From a bacterium (GTDB lineage Bacteria > JAMCPX01): a DNA stretch of 6,020 bases. Position numbers and translations under genes: made by a program. Under the pieces are notes generated by a model. It saw only the letters and a program-made list of their open reading frames with translations. It did not search any database and was not told where the DNA came from. Below, in pieces: positions 1 to 6,020 of the stretch (position 1 is its first letter; each line of letters begins with the position of its first letter). The stretch is from the NCBI GenBank assembly GCA_027364825.1, contig DAHXOM010000299.1:1-6020 (forward strand), read 5' to 3'.

Positions 1-48
1 ATATAATATTGATATTTTCAACAAAAATCTTCAACAGTGCAAGTAAAA

Positions 49-82
49 ACAATAGGTTATTCGTTTTAACCCCTACAATAGG
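49..82. repeat. Short repeats in the dsrA upstream region
   Basis: The 8-mer ACAATAGG occurs at 49-56 and again at 75-82, 26 bases apart. Just upstream, TTCAACA occurs at 17-23 and 30-36, 13 bases apart. Between the two 8-mers, GGTTA (55-59) can pair with TAACC (67-71), and CCTA (72-75) with TAGG (79-82). No open reading frame of note covers 1-194 on either strand. These could be upstream regulator sites or remains of the preceding gene's terminator, but repeats this short also arise by chance in AT-rich DNA. Confidence 0.25.
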
Positions 83-115
83 CCCATAGTTTTTGAATAA
101 TAAAATAGATTTTAC

Positions 116-144
116 TTGACACCATTTCAGATATTCTGTATATT
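116..144 (+). promoter_or_regulatory. Sigma70-type promoter of the dsr operon
   Basis: A perfect -35 hexamer TTGACA (116-121) is followed, after a 17-base spacer, by TATATT (139-144), which matches five of six bases of the -10 consensus. Transcription would start near 151, giving a leader of about 44 bases before the dsrA start codon. It is the only good promoter match seen upstream of dsrA, and it probably drives at least dsrABD. Confidence 0.75.
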
Positions 145-151
145 GTATACA
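137..151. promoter_or_regulatory. Candidate operator dyad over the -10 box
   Basis: TGTATA (137-142) and TATACA (146-151) are exact reverse complements separated by TTG. The dyad covers the whole -10 hexamer and the predicted start site, where a bound repressor would block polymerase. The half-sites do not resemble the Rex or HcpR sites that I know. Part of the symmetry comes free from the TATA-like -10 box, so a chance origin remains possible. Confidence 0.35.
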
Positions 152-182
152 AGAATGAGGACTAAAAAGTTAAGATATAAAG

Positions 183-190
183 AAAGGAGG
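183..190 (+). promoter_or_regulatory. Ribosome binding site of dsrA
   Basis: AAAGGAGG lies four bases upstream of ATG 195. The Shine-Dalgarno match is strong though the spacing is short, and it supports this ATG as the dsrA start. Confidence 0.8.
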
Positions 191-194
191 AATA

Positions 195-1400
195 ATGGCA
201 AACGAAACAAAGAAAACGAGTACACCATTGCTTGATGAACTCGAAAAGGGTAAGTGGCCGAGTTTTGTAAAAGAAATAAAGAAAATGGCCGACAAAAACC
301 CGAGAGCCAAGGATTTGCTGGGACAGCTGGAATTATCTTATAAGGATAAAGTTACCCATTGGAAGCATGGCGGTCTGGTAGGCGTAAGAGGATATGGCGG
401 CGGGGTTATCGGCAGATATTCCGATTCGCCGGATAAATTCCCCAATGTCGCACATTTCCATACTATTCGCGTGAACCAACCATCCGGTTGGTTTTACACA
501 AGTAAGGCATTACGGGACATATGTGATATCTGGGAACAGCATGGCTCCGGTCTTACCAATATGCACGGTTCAACAGGTGACCTTGTGCTGCTCGGAACGT
601 CAACTGAAAACCTTGAACCTATATTTACTAAATTAACCAATAAGGGGTGGGACCTTGGCGGTTCAGGCTCGGTTTTAAGAACACCAAGCTGCTGCGCTGG
701 TCCTGCACGCTGTGAATTCGCATGTTATGACACACTCGGTTTAACCTATGATCTTACCCAGGCATACCAGGATGTGCTTCACAGACCGCAATTCCCTTAT
801 AAATGGAAGTTCAAGATGTCCGGTTGTCCGAACGACTGTGTGGCAAGTATTGCAAGGTCGGATATGTCCATTATCGGTATATGGAAGGATGACATACAGG
901 TAGATCAATCAGCAGTTCGCGAATATGCCAAAAGCGGTGTCAATGTTCAATCAGAGATCTGTGATCTTTGCCCTACAAAATGTATGTCCTGGGACGGGAA
1001 TGACCTCAAGATTGTCAACAAGTGGTGTAACAAGTGCATGCACTGTATCAATGCAATGCCAAAGGCATTAAGGCCGGGCAAGGAAAAAGGCGCGGCGATA
1101 CTTATAGGTGCAAAAGCACCGATACTTCAGGGCGCGCAGATGTCCTCGGTAATTGTTCCGTTCATGAAGATGGAACCGCCGTACAAAGAGCTCAAAGACC
1201 TCGTAGACAAAATATGGGACTTCTGGGGAGAGTACGGAAAGAACAGGGAAAGGATAGGAGAATTGATACAGAGGGTCGGTATGGGACAATTCCTTGAGGC
1301 ATTAGAAATTGAACCAAGGCCGCAGATGGTAGCTAACCCAAGAACAAATCCATTCATCTTCTACGAAGAGTACTTCGAAGAAGAGGGTGAAGCAAAATAA
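195..1400 (+). CDS. dsrA: Dissimilatory sulfite reductase, alpha subunit
   Basis: DsrA pairs with DsrB in the cytoplasmic alpha2beta2 enzyme that reduces sulfite with siroheme and [4Fe-4S] clusters, handing sulfur to DsrC. The 401-residue product opens with the family signature TPLLDELEKGKWPSF. The siroheme-cluster cysteines are visible as C167-x5-C173 (with an extra adjacent C166) and C211-x3-C215 in SGCPNDC. An inserted ferredoxin-like domain follows, with C259 (CPTKC) and C278-x2-C281-x2-C284 (CNKCMHCINAMPKAL), plus additional C256 and C263. The protein is somewhat shorter than well-studied homologs of about 420-440 residues, but all key motifs are present and the ends look natural. It is the first gene of the operon, behind a strong promoter and Shine-Dalgarno site, and 18 bases precede dsrB. 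The identification is very secure. The reductive rather than oxidative type is inferred from motif style and the adjacent dsrD. Confidence 0.97.
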   Translation: MANETKKTSTPLLDELEKGKWPSFVKEIKKMADKNPRAKDLLGQLELSYKDKVTHWKHGGLVGVRGYGGGVIGRYSDSPDKFPNVAHFHTIRVNQPSGWFYTSKALRDICDIWEQHGSGLTNMHGSTGDLVLLGTSTENLEPIFTKLTNKGWDLGGSGSVLRTPSCCAGPARCEFACYDTLGLTYDLTQAYQDVLHRPQFPYKWKFKMSGCPNDCVASIARSDMSIIGIWKDDIQVDQSAVREYAKSGVNVQSEICDLCPTKCMSWDGNDLKIVNKWCNKCMHCINAMPKALRPGKEKGAAILIGAKAPILQGAQMSSVIVPFMKMEPPYKELKDLVDKIWDFWGEYGKNRERIGELIQRVGMGQFLEALEIEPRPQMVANPRTNPFIFYEEYFEEEGEAK

Positions 1401-1403
1401 TAT

Positions 1404-1410
1404 AAGGAGG
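1404..1410 (+). promoter_or_regulatory. Ribosome binding site of dsrB
   Basis: AAGGAGG lies in the dsrA-dsrB gap, eight bases before ATG 1419. It is a near-ideal Shine-Dalgarno site and fixes the dsrB start. Confidence 0.8.
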
Positions 1411-1418
1411 AAAATATT

Positions 1419-2501
1419 ATGGAATCAGTACAGGCAGAACAAAGAAAAACGGATATTGGTCCACCGAAATATGATCAGTTTTTACATCCCGTTATCAAGA
1501 AGAATTACGGTAAATGGAAATATCATGAGATATTGAAACCGGGTGTACTTGTTCACGTATCAGAGACTGGAGAAAAGATATACACGGTCCGTATGGGATC
1601 CCCAAGATTGATCAATGTAGATACGATAAGGATGGTATGCGATCTGGCTGATAAATACTGTGATGGCTATCTAAGATTCACCAGCAGGCATAATGTTGAG
1701 TTTCTGTTAGCGGATCAAAGTAAGATCGACCCGCTGATCAACGAGATTGAGGCAAACGGTTATCCTGTGGGAGGTACCGGGAAGAGTATCACCAATATAG
1801 TTCACACACAGGGATGGGTACACTGCCATACACCTGCTACGGATGCCTCCGGCATTGTGAAAGCGGTGATGGATGAATTGTACGATTATTTCAAGACCAT
1901 GAAACTGCCTGCAAAGCTCAGGATAGCCCTTGCGTGTTGTCTGAATATGTGCGGTGCAGTTCATTGTTCTGATATTGCCATCCTCGGTGTTCACAGAAGA
2001 CCGCCGAAGATATTACCGAACCTGAACAAACTCTGCGAGATTCCTACAACAGTGGCGGCATGTCCTACGGGCGCTATAGCACCTGCAGTCGTTAATGGTG
2101 TTCAGACTGTTGAGGTCAATGAGGAAAAATGTATGTTTTGCGGCAACTGCTACACCATGTGTCCTGCAATGCCTCTGGCTAATTCATTAAACGACGGCGT
2201 TTCTATATGGGTTGGAGGAAAGGTTTCCAATGCACGGCATGTACCTATGTTTTCAAAGCTGGCAATACCCTATTTACCGAACAACCCGCCAAGATGGCCT
2301 GAAGTGGTAAATGCAGTGAAAAATATTGTTGAGGTATATGCCAAAGATGCAAAGAAATATGAAAGAGTGGGAGAGTGGATTGAGAGAATCGGGTGGCCGA
2401 GGTTCTTTAGTATGACGGGTATAGAATTTACCAAGTATCACATAGATGACTACAGATTCGCTGCTACAACCTTCAACACGTCAACCCATTTTACTCTATA
2501 A
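1419..2501 (+). CDS. dsrB: Dissimilatory sulfite reductase, beta subunit
   Basis: DsrB carries the catalytically active siroheme in the DsrAB enzyme. The 360-residue product begins with the family segment TDIGPPKYDQFLHPVIKKNY. Siroheme-cluster cysteines are C136 (GWVHCHTPATD), C173, C174 and C178 (LACCLNMCGAVHCSD). The ferredoxin domain has C215 (ACPTGAI) and C238-x2-C241-x2-C244 (CMFCGNCYTMCPAMPL). The C-terminus, DDYRFAATTFNTSTHFTL, is also typical, so the gene is complete. It sits 18 bases after dsrA and its stop codon is built into the ribosome binding site of dsrD, which points to one transcript and matched expression. Nothing in the sequence suggests loss of function. Confidence 0.97.
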   Translation: MESVQAEQRKTDIGPPKYDQFLHPVIKKNYGKWKYHEILKPGVLVHVSETGEKIYTVRMGSPRLINVDTIRMVCDLADKYCDGYLRFTSRHNVEFLLADQSKIDPLINEIEANGYPVGGTGKSITNIVHTQGWVHCHTPATDASGIVKAVMDELYDYFKTMKLPAKLRIALACCLNMCGAVHCSDIAILGVHRRPPKILPNLNKLCEIPTTVAACPTGAIAPAVVNGVQTVEVNEEKCMFCGNCYTMCPAMPLANSLNDGVSIWVGGKVSNARHVPMFSKLAIPYLPNNPPRWPEVVNAVKNIVEVYAKDAKKYERVGEWIERIGWPRFFSMTGIEFTKYHIDDYRFAATTFNTSTHFTL

Positions 2502-2510
2502 GGGGGTGAT
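2499..2510 (+). promoter_or_regulatory. Extended Shine-Dalgarno of dsrD over dsrB stop
   Basis: TAAGGGGGTGAT differs by one base from TAAGGAGGTGAT, the full complement of the usual bacterial 16S rRNA tail. Its first three bases are the dsrB stop codon. The core ends seven bases before ATG 2514. The arrangement suggests very efficient initiation and coupling of dsrD translation to termination on dsrB. Confidence 0.7.
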
Positions 2511-2513
2511 TAT

Positions 2514-2780
2514 ATGGCAGATTTAGGTGCTGTACCCATGGATGAACTACAGAATGAGATCTTCAAGATGGTTCAGGAAGACATGGGTAAAAAACAGCTG
2601 AAGGCAAAAGACATAACAAATGCGATGATACAGAAGTTTGGTGAGGCAAGATGCACAAAAGAAACCTGTAAAGAAGCCATCAGAACACTTATAGATTCGG
2701 GTAAGCTCGTATACGGATATTTTGGTGGCAGTAGTTCTATTCAGGTTCCCCATAAGGAAGGATCAGAACCTGACAAATAA
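2514..2780 (+). CDS. dsrD: DsrD, winged-helix activator of sulfite reductase
   Basis: DsrD is a small protein usually encoded just after dsrB in sulfate and sulfite reducers. It has a winged-helix fold and has been reported to act as an allosteric activator of DsrAB rather than as a transcription factor. The 88-residue product is close to the roughly 80 residues usual for the family. It carries the diagnostic C-terminal stretch LVYGYFGGSSSIQVPHKEG (residues 66-84), preceded by helical segments rich in Lys and Glu. Two cysteines (in ARCTKETCKEA) are not an obvious metal site. It lies 12 bases after dsrB, and its stop codon forms the base of a terminator-like hairpin. Presence of dsrD favours a reductive direction for the pathway, although dsrD is also known from some genomes with other sulfur metabolisms. 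Confidence 0.93.
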   Translation: MADLGAVPMDELQNEIFKMVQEDMGKKQLKAKDITNAMIQKFGEARCTKETCKEAIRTLIDSGKLVYGYFGGSSSIQVPHKEGSEPDK

Positions 2781-2805
2781 CCCTCTCGTAAAGGTAGGGT
2801 TTTTT
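2779..2805 (+). terminator. Intrinsic terminator or attenuator after dsrD
   Basis: AACCCT (2779-2784, starting in the dsrD stop codon) can pair with AGGGTT (2796-2801). Inside it, a TC/GG pair can extend the stem past one mismatch, with a five-base loop. Four more T residues follow (2802-2805). The stem is short and only partly GC, so termination is probably incomplete. It would give dsrABD more transcript than the genes downstream, which show no clear promoter of their own in the 71-base gap. Confidence 0.55.
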
Positions 2806-2838
2806 AACGGGGTAAGAACAGTGTGCTGTAGAAGGAAA

Positions 2839-2844
2839 AGAGGA
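2839..2844 (+). promoter_or_regulatory. Ribosome binding site of the dsrL-like gene
   Basis: AGAGGA lies seven bases before ATG 2852. It is weaker than the sites before dsrA, dsrB and dsrD, but well placed, and it supports this start. Confidence 0.5.
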
Positions 2845-2851
2845 TATCATT

Positions 2852-3871
2852 ATGCCGGAACTCAAGGTTGTTAAAAAGAAAAAAGGTTTAAGGCTTGGAG
2901 GAGGAGATACATCCGAGGCAATCGGTGGATCTTCACTGCGGCCAAGATACACGCCCAAGGATCCCCCCTGCACAATTTCATGTCCCATCGGAACAAAGAT
3001 CAGGGAATACATGACCATGATAAAAGACGGTGAGAGCTTTGCAAGGGTATGGGAGCATGTTACGGATTATAATCCTTTGCCTGCTGTGACAGGAAGGGTT
3101 TGTCCCCATCCATGTGAAGGCGGATGCAACAGGGAATCGCATGACGGTTCTGTCGGTGTGAATGATATCGAGCGTTTTATAGGAACCTATGGCATAGAGC
3201 ATAAACTACAGCATAAAAAGATCTCGGATCAGAGCTTCACGGAAAAGGTTGCGGTGATAGGCGCAGGTCCCGCGGGTATCTCCTGTGCCTACCATCTTGC
3301 AAGGCGAGGATATCAGGTAACCGTATTTGAGGCAAAAGAAAAAACAGGTGGGATGCTGAGGTACGGCATACCCAGGTACAGGTTGCCGGATGATATTATA
3401 GATGCAGAGTACAATTCGATCATCAAGGATCTTGGTATTACCCTGAAAAGCGGCGTGATGATTGGCAGGGATATCCCCTACGATGAGCTTAAAAAAGAAT
3501 TCCAGATTATCTATTTAGCAATAGGTGCTCAAAAGGGCAGCAAACTGAATATCCCGGGTGAAGATGCAACCAATGTATTAACGGGTGTGGATTTTCTTGA
3601 ACAGATCAGTTCCGGAAAGAAAGTCGATATTGGCAGCAAAGTATGCGTTATCGGCGGCGGAGATACTGCGATAGATGCGGCAAGGGTGTCGAAACGTCTC
3701 GGCGCGGATGTTACAATCCTTTACCGAAGAACAATAAATGAGATGCCGGCTATAAAGACAGAGATTCAGGAAGCAGAAGAAGAAGGTATCCACTTCGAGT
3801 TCCTGACAGCCCCGGTGGAGGTTGTTAAAAACGGCAACAAGGCATCGGGTATTAAATGTATCAAGATGTAA
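2852..3871 (+). CDS. DsrL-like protein, 5' part up to the TAA
   Basis: If the TAA is obeyed, this 339-residue product is made. It keeps the N-terminal cysteine domain (GRVCPHPCEGGCNRE, residues 81-95), the FAD-binding GxGxxG with the following TGGMLRYGIPRYRLP segment (165-179), and most of the NAD(P)H fold up to about residue 339. The paired arginines R292-R293 in YRRTINEMPA sit where family members often contact the NADP phosphate, so NADPH use is possible. It would lack the second half of the FAD site and all C-terminal clusters, so it is unlikely to work as an electron carrier to DsrAB. A free function for this fragment is not supported by anything visible. Confidence 0.6.
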   Translation: MPELKVVKKKKGLRLGGGDTSEAIGGSSLRPRYTPKDPPCTISCPIGTKIREYMTMIKDGESFARVWEHVTDYNPLPAVTGRVCPHPCEGGCNRESHDGSVGVNDIERFIGTYGIEHKLQHKKISDQSFTEKVAVIGAGPAGISCAYHLARRGYQVTVFEAKEKTGGMLRYGIPRYRLPDDIIDAEYNSIIKDLGITLKSGVMIGRDIPYDELKKEFQIIYLAIGAQKGSKLNIPGEDATNVLTGVDFLEQISSGKKVDIGSKVCVIGGGDTAIDAARVSKRLGADVTILYRRTINEMPAIKTEIQEAEEEGIHFEFLTAPVEVVKNGNKASGIKCIKM

Positions 3872-3973
3872 CTCGGTGCACCTGATGCAAGCGGCAGGGC
3901 GCGGCCGGTACCTATAAAAGGGTCTGAGTTCGTCGTAGATGCTACGGCAATTATTGCAGCTATTAGTCAGATA

Positions 3974-4513
3974 GTGGACTTTACAGGTCTTGAAAGGTTC
4001 AAAAATGAAAGAGGATGGATAAACGTAAACGACCACTATGAAACAGCAGAGAAAGATGTTTACGCCGGTGGAGATGTAACACAGGAACTTGATATAGCTG
4101 CGACAGCAATAGGACTTGGAAGAAAAGCGGCACTCGCCATAGATAACTATCTCAGGGGAAGGGAAGAACCGAAAGTAATTCCATTGCCGACCATTTCATA
4201 CAAACAGATGAACCTGGGGTACTATGAAAAACTCCCGAAGGTACAGAAACAGCTTATGCCTGTTGCAGAAAGAATCAATAATTTCAAAGAGATAAGTTAT
4301 ACAACTACCGAGGAACAGCTGCGTGCAGAGGCAAAGAGGTGCATGAGCTGCGGACAGTGCTTCTCCTGTGAAAGATGCTGGATGTTCTGTCAATATAGCG
4401 CTGTGGTTAAACCGGCAGTTAAAAGCGATCCCTACAAGTTTAAATTGGAATTTTGTATAGGGTGCAAAAAATGTGCAGAACAATGTCCCTGCGGATACAT
4501 TGATATGGTTTAA
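3974..4513 (+). CDS. DsrL-like protein, 3' part (fragment)
   Basis: A gene caller may report this as a separate 179-residue protein from GTG 3974, but it is the same reading frame continued. The 34 codons between the TAA and this GTG still encode family sequence (LGAPDASGR, then GSEFVVDATA), so the GTG is internal. No Shine-Dalgarno site precedes it, and the next in-frame ATG is far inside. The fragment holds the closing FAD motif (YAGGDVT), a linker of about 85 residues, and the C-terminal ferredoxin-like domain with eleven cysteines, ending four bases before dsrN. Independent translation looks unlikely. Confidence 0.45.
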   Translation: MDFTGLERFKNERGWINVNDHYETAEKDVYAGGDVTQELDIAATAIGLGRKAALAIDNYLRGREEPKVIPLPTISYKQMNLGYYEKLPKVQKQLMPVAERINNFKEISYTTTEEQLRAEAKRCMSCGQCFSCERCWMFCQYSAVVKPAVKSDPYKFKLEFCIGCKKCAEQCPCGYIDMV

Positions 4514-4517
4514 TGCC

Positions 4518-6020
4518 ATGCTCTGGAATATACCAAGAATCATCATATCCGGACTGGCCGGCGGCTGCGGTAAGACGTTCGTCAGCGTTGGAATTACATC
4601 AGCCTTGAAAAGCCGCGGCGCGGATGTTTTTCCTTTTAAGAAAGGTCCGGATTATATTGATTCAGCATGGCTTTTATCTGCTGCTGACAAGCCATGTTAC
4701 AATCTTGATACATTCCTTATGGGTAACGGCGGGGTCATCCGCTCTTTTGAAAAGCACACGGGTATGAGCGGGTTATGCAGGTTTTGCGATGATGCCTCCT
4801 GTGCACGATGTAACCGGTTAAAAGAATTTTTAAAAAACAAGATAGCAATAATTGAGGGTAACAGAGGAATTTATGACGGTATGGACGACAGTGGAACATA
4901 TAGTACGGCAGAACTGTCAAAACTGCTGAAAGCGCCTGTTGTGCTTGTTTTGGACAGTACCAAATCAACACGTACGCTTGCAGCGCAAGTGCTCGGATGC
5001 CAGAAGATGGACAGCGATGTCCTTATAGCAGGTGTGATACTGAACCGCTTGGCCGGGAAAAGGCATGAAGAAATCGCACATGCATCAATAGAAAAAGTCT
5101 GTGGTGTGCCGGTAATAGGTGCAATACCAAAACTTGAATCGAACAAATTTCCGGAAAGGCACCTCGGGTTGATCACTCCGGATGAATACCCCGGAATAAG
5201 AGAAGCTGTAGCGTATGCAGCGAAAGCAGCGGAAGATTATATAGACATCGATCGACTGATCGGTCTTGCAAGTACCGGTAAGCCTCTCCTGATGAAAAAA
5301 AACAGTAAGCATCCAGTCACGAACAGGGTAATAAAAAAAGTGCAGATCGGTATTATACGGGATGCGGCTTTTTCTTTTTATTATCCCGATAATATAGAGT
5401 CGCTGGAGAGCCTTGGCGCAGAAATAGTAGAGATCAGTGCATTAACCGATCATACCCTTCCGGATATAGATGCCTTGTACATAGGCGGAGGTTTTCCCGA
5501 AACCAATGCATTAAAACTTGCCGGGAATGAAAAATTCAGGACAGCTGTTAAAGAAGCTGTGGAAGACGGCCTGCCGGTGTATGCAGAATGCGGCGGGGCT
5601 ATTTATATGGGCAACTCCGTTACGTATAAAGATAAAACCTATTCCATGACCGGTGTTTTGCCTGTAGAGTTTGATTTTGATAAGCGTCCCCAGGGACATG
5701 GTTATACCGTATTGGAGGTTGAATCTGAAAATCCATATTTTGAACTCCACAGCATTATCCATGGACATGAGTTTCATTATTCCAGAGGCACAAACTTAAA
5801 ATCAGATAAAATCAGATTTATTTTTAAGGTTCATAAAGGATACGGATTTAATAAGATGGAGGATGGAATATGTTACAAGAACCTGCTTGCCGTATACTCG
5901 CATATACATGCAGCAGGAACAACCCAATGGGCAATGAATTTTATTAATGCAGCGGAGAAACACTCAATTTTGGGGAAAAACAACAGCCGGTTAAGCTTTC
6001 ATAAAGGAACTGCTTATGAT
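4518..6020 (+). CDS. dsrN: DsrN, CbiA-type siroheme amidase (3' end cut off)
   Basis: DsrN resembles cobyrinate a,c-diamide synthase (CbiA/CobB) and is held to amidate siroheme for DsrAB, using ATP and glutamine. The frame is open from ATG 4518 to the window edge (501 codons). The synthetase domain has the P-loop GLAGGCGKT (12-20), FKKGPDYID (40-48), NLDTFLMG (62-69) and EGNRGIYDGMD (113-123). The class I glutamine amidotransferase domain has IGGGFPETN (322-330), nucleophile C358 in AECGG, GHEFHYS (416-422) and the histidine motif SHIH (461-464). Between residues 69 and 113 lies an insert with C87-x2-C90-x4-C95-x2-C98. The gene follows the dsrL-like gene by four bases with no clear Shine-Dalgarno site, so its translation probably depends on the upstream gene. 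The catalytic domain is complete, and the stop should lie shortly past the edge. A true cobalamin CbiA is the alternative, but the dsr context and the GNRG variant favour DsrN. Confidence 0.88.
   Translation, partial: MLWNIPRIIISGLAGGCGKTFVSVGITSALKSRGADVFPFKKGPDYIDSAWLLSAADKPCYNLDTFLMGNGGVIRSFEKHTGMSGLCRFCDDASCARCNRLKEFLKNKIAIIEGNRGIYDGMDDSGTYSTAELSKLLKAPVVLVLDSTKSTRTLAAQVLGCQKMDSDVLIAGVILNRLAGKRHEEIAHASIEKVCGVPVIGAIPKLESNKFPERHLGLITPDEYPGIREAVAYAAKAAEDYIDIDRLIGLASTGKPLLMKKNSKHPVTNRVIKKVQIGIIRDAAFSFYYPDNIESLESLGAEIVEISALTDHTLPDIDALYIGGGFPETNALKLAGNEKFRTAVKEAVEDGLPVYAECGGAIYMGNSVTYKDKTYSMTGVLPVEFDFDKRPQGHGYTVLEVESENPYFELHSIIHGHEFHYSRGTNLKSDKIRFIFKVHKGYGFNKMEDGICYKNLLAVYSHIHAAGTTQWAMNFINAAEKHSILGKNNSRLSFHKGTAYD

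Larger units (their letters stand above)
2852..4513 (+). pseudogene. dsrL: DsrL-like NAD(P)H oxidoreductase, in-frame stop
   Basis: This is a GltD-family iron-sulfur flavoprotein of the DsrL type, thought to exchange electrons between NAD(P)H and DsrAB in the cytoplasm. One frame runs for 553 codons, interrupted only by TAA at 3869-3871 (codon 340). The order is an N-terminal Fe-S domain (C40, C44, C84, C88, C92), FAD fold (GAGPAG 137-142), NAD(P)H fold (GGGDTA 268-273, then YRR), closing FAD motif (AGGD 405-408), and a C-terminal double-cluster ferredoxin domain (C497, C500, C503, C506, C509, C513; C535, C538, C541, C545, C547). That C-terminal domain separates DsrL from plain GltD. Codon 340 sits in KM-stop-LGAPDASGR, where relatives have KMELG, so one G-to-T change explains it. 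It may be a sequencing error, a young nonsense mutation or a readthrough site. The DsrL assignment is likely, and a DsrL-2 subtype is only a guess. Confidence 0.75.

Noticed and set aside
1034..1357. Overlapping short frames on both strands within the 3' part of dsrA
   Set aside because: They cover the ferredoxin domain and C-terminal part of DsrA and lack ribosome binding sites or recognisable motifs.
3869..3871. Recoding of the stop as selenocysteine or pyrrolysine
   Set aside because: Those use TGA and TAG respectively. The codon is TAA and the family residue here is glutamate.
3866..3974. Frameshift between two dsrL-like pieces
   Set aside because: Both pieces share the same frame, and the codons between them translate to family sequence. 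Only a substitution is needed.
3578..4036. A 152-codon open frame on the minus strand
   Set aside because: It is antisense to clear flavoprotein coding sequence, has no recognisable product, and is a mirror of conserved codons.
3974..4513. A separate small ferredoxin gene starting at GTG 3974
   Set aside because: No ribosome binding site precedes it, and its first 80 or so residues are the missing half of the upstream flavoprotein.
4735..5777. Several minus-strand open frames within dsrN
   Set aside because: The + strand encodes complete CbiA and amidotransferase motifs throughout. The reverse frames have no family features.
1..6020. CRISPR array, tRNA, rRNA or insertion sequence
   Set aside because: No regularly spaced long repeats, cloverleaf-like sequence, transposase motifs or terminal inverted repeats were seen.

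Overview
This window holds the core of a dissimilatory sulfite reductase locus, all on the + strand, in the order dsrA - dsrB - dsrD - dsrL-like oxidoreductase - dsrN. The last gene runs off the 3' edge. The organism is most likely an anaerobic sulfate-, sulfite- or thiosulfate-reducing bacterium. DsrA and DsrB look like the bacterial reductive type by motif, and dsrD, a marker found mostly in reducers, directly follows dsrB. Moderate base composition and strong Shine-Dalgarno sites fit Desulfobacterota or a relative such as Nitrospirota, but the lineage cannot be fixed by eye.

Layout. Positions 1-194 are AT-rich upstream DNA with a near-consensus sigma70-type promoter (TTGACA, 17-base spacer, TATATT). 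A perfect 6-3-6 dyad overlaps its -10 box. dsrA (195-1400), dsrB (1419-2501) and dsrD (2514-2780) follow with gaps of 18 and 12 bases and strong ribosome binding sites. A short hairpin with a T run begins on the dsrD stop codon (2779-2805) and is a candidate terminator or attenuator. After a 71-base gap comes a GltD/DsrL-family flavoprotein gene (2852-4513). It is intact across 553 codons except for one in-frame TAA at 3869-3871, where the family normally has glutamate. Four bases later, dsrN (4518 to the window edge) encodes a CbiA-type, glutamine-dependent amidase of siroheme.

How the genes work together. DsrAB carries siroheme and [4Fe-4S] clusters and reduces sulfite. DsrD is a small winged-helix protein reported to activate DsrAB. 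The DsrL-like protein would link NAD(P)H, through FAD and several Fe-S clusters, to the DsrAB reaction. DsrN would convert siroheme to the amidated form used by DsrAB. dsrC and dsrMKJOP are not in this window.

The points most worth a second look are the lone nonsense codon in the dsrL-like gene, a four-cysteine insert in DsrN that a typical CbiA fold does not need, the co-occurrence of dsrD and dsrL, and the dyad over the dsr promoter.
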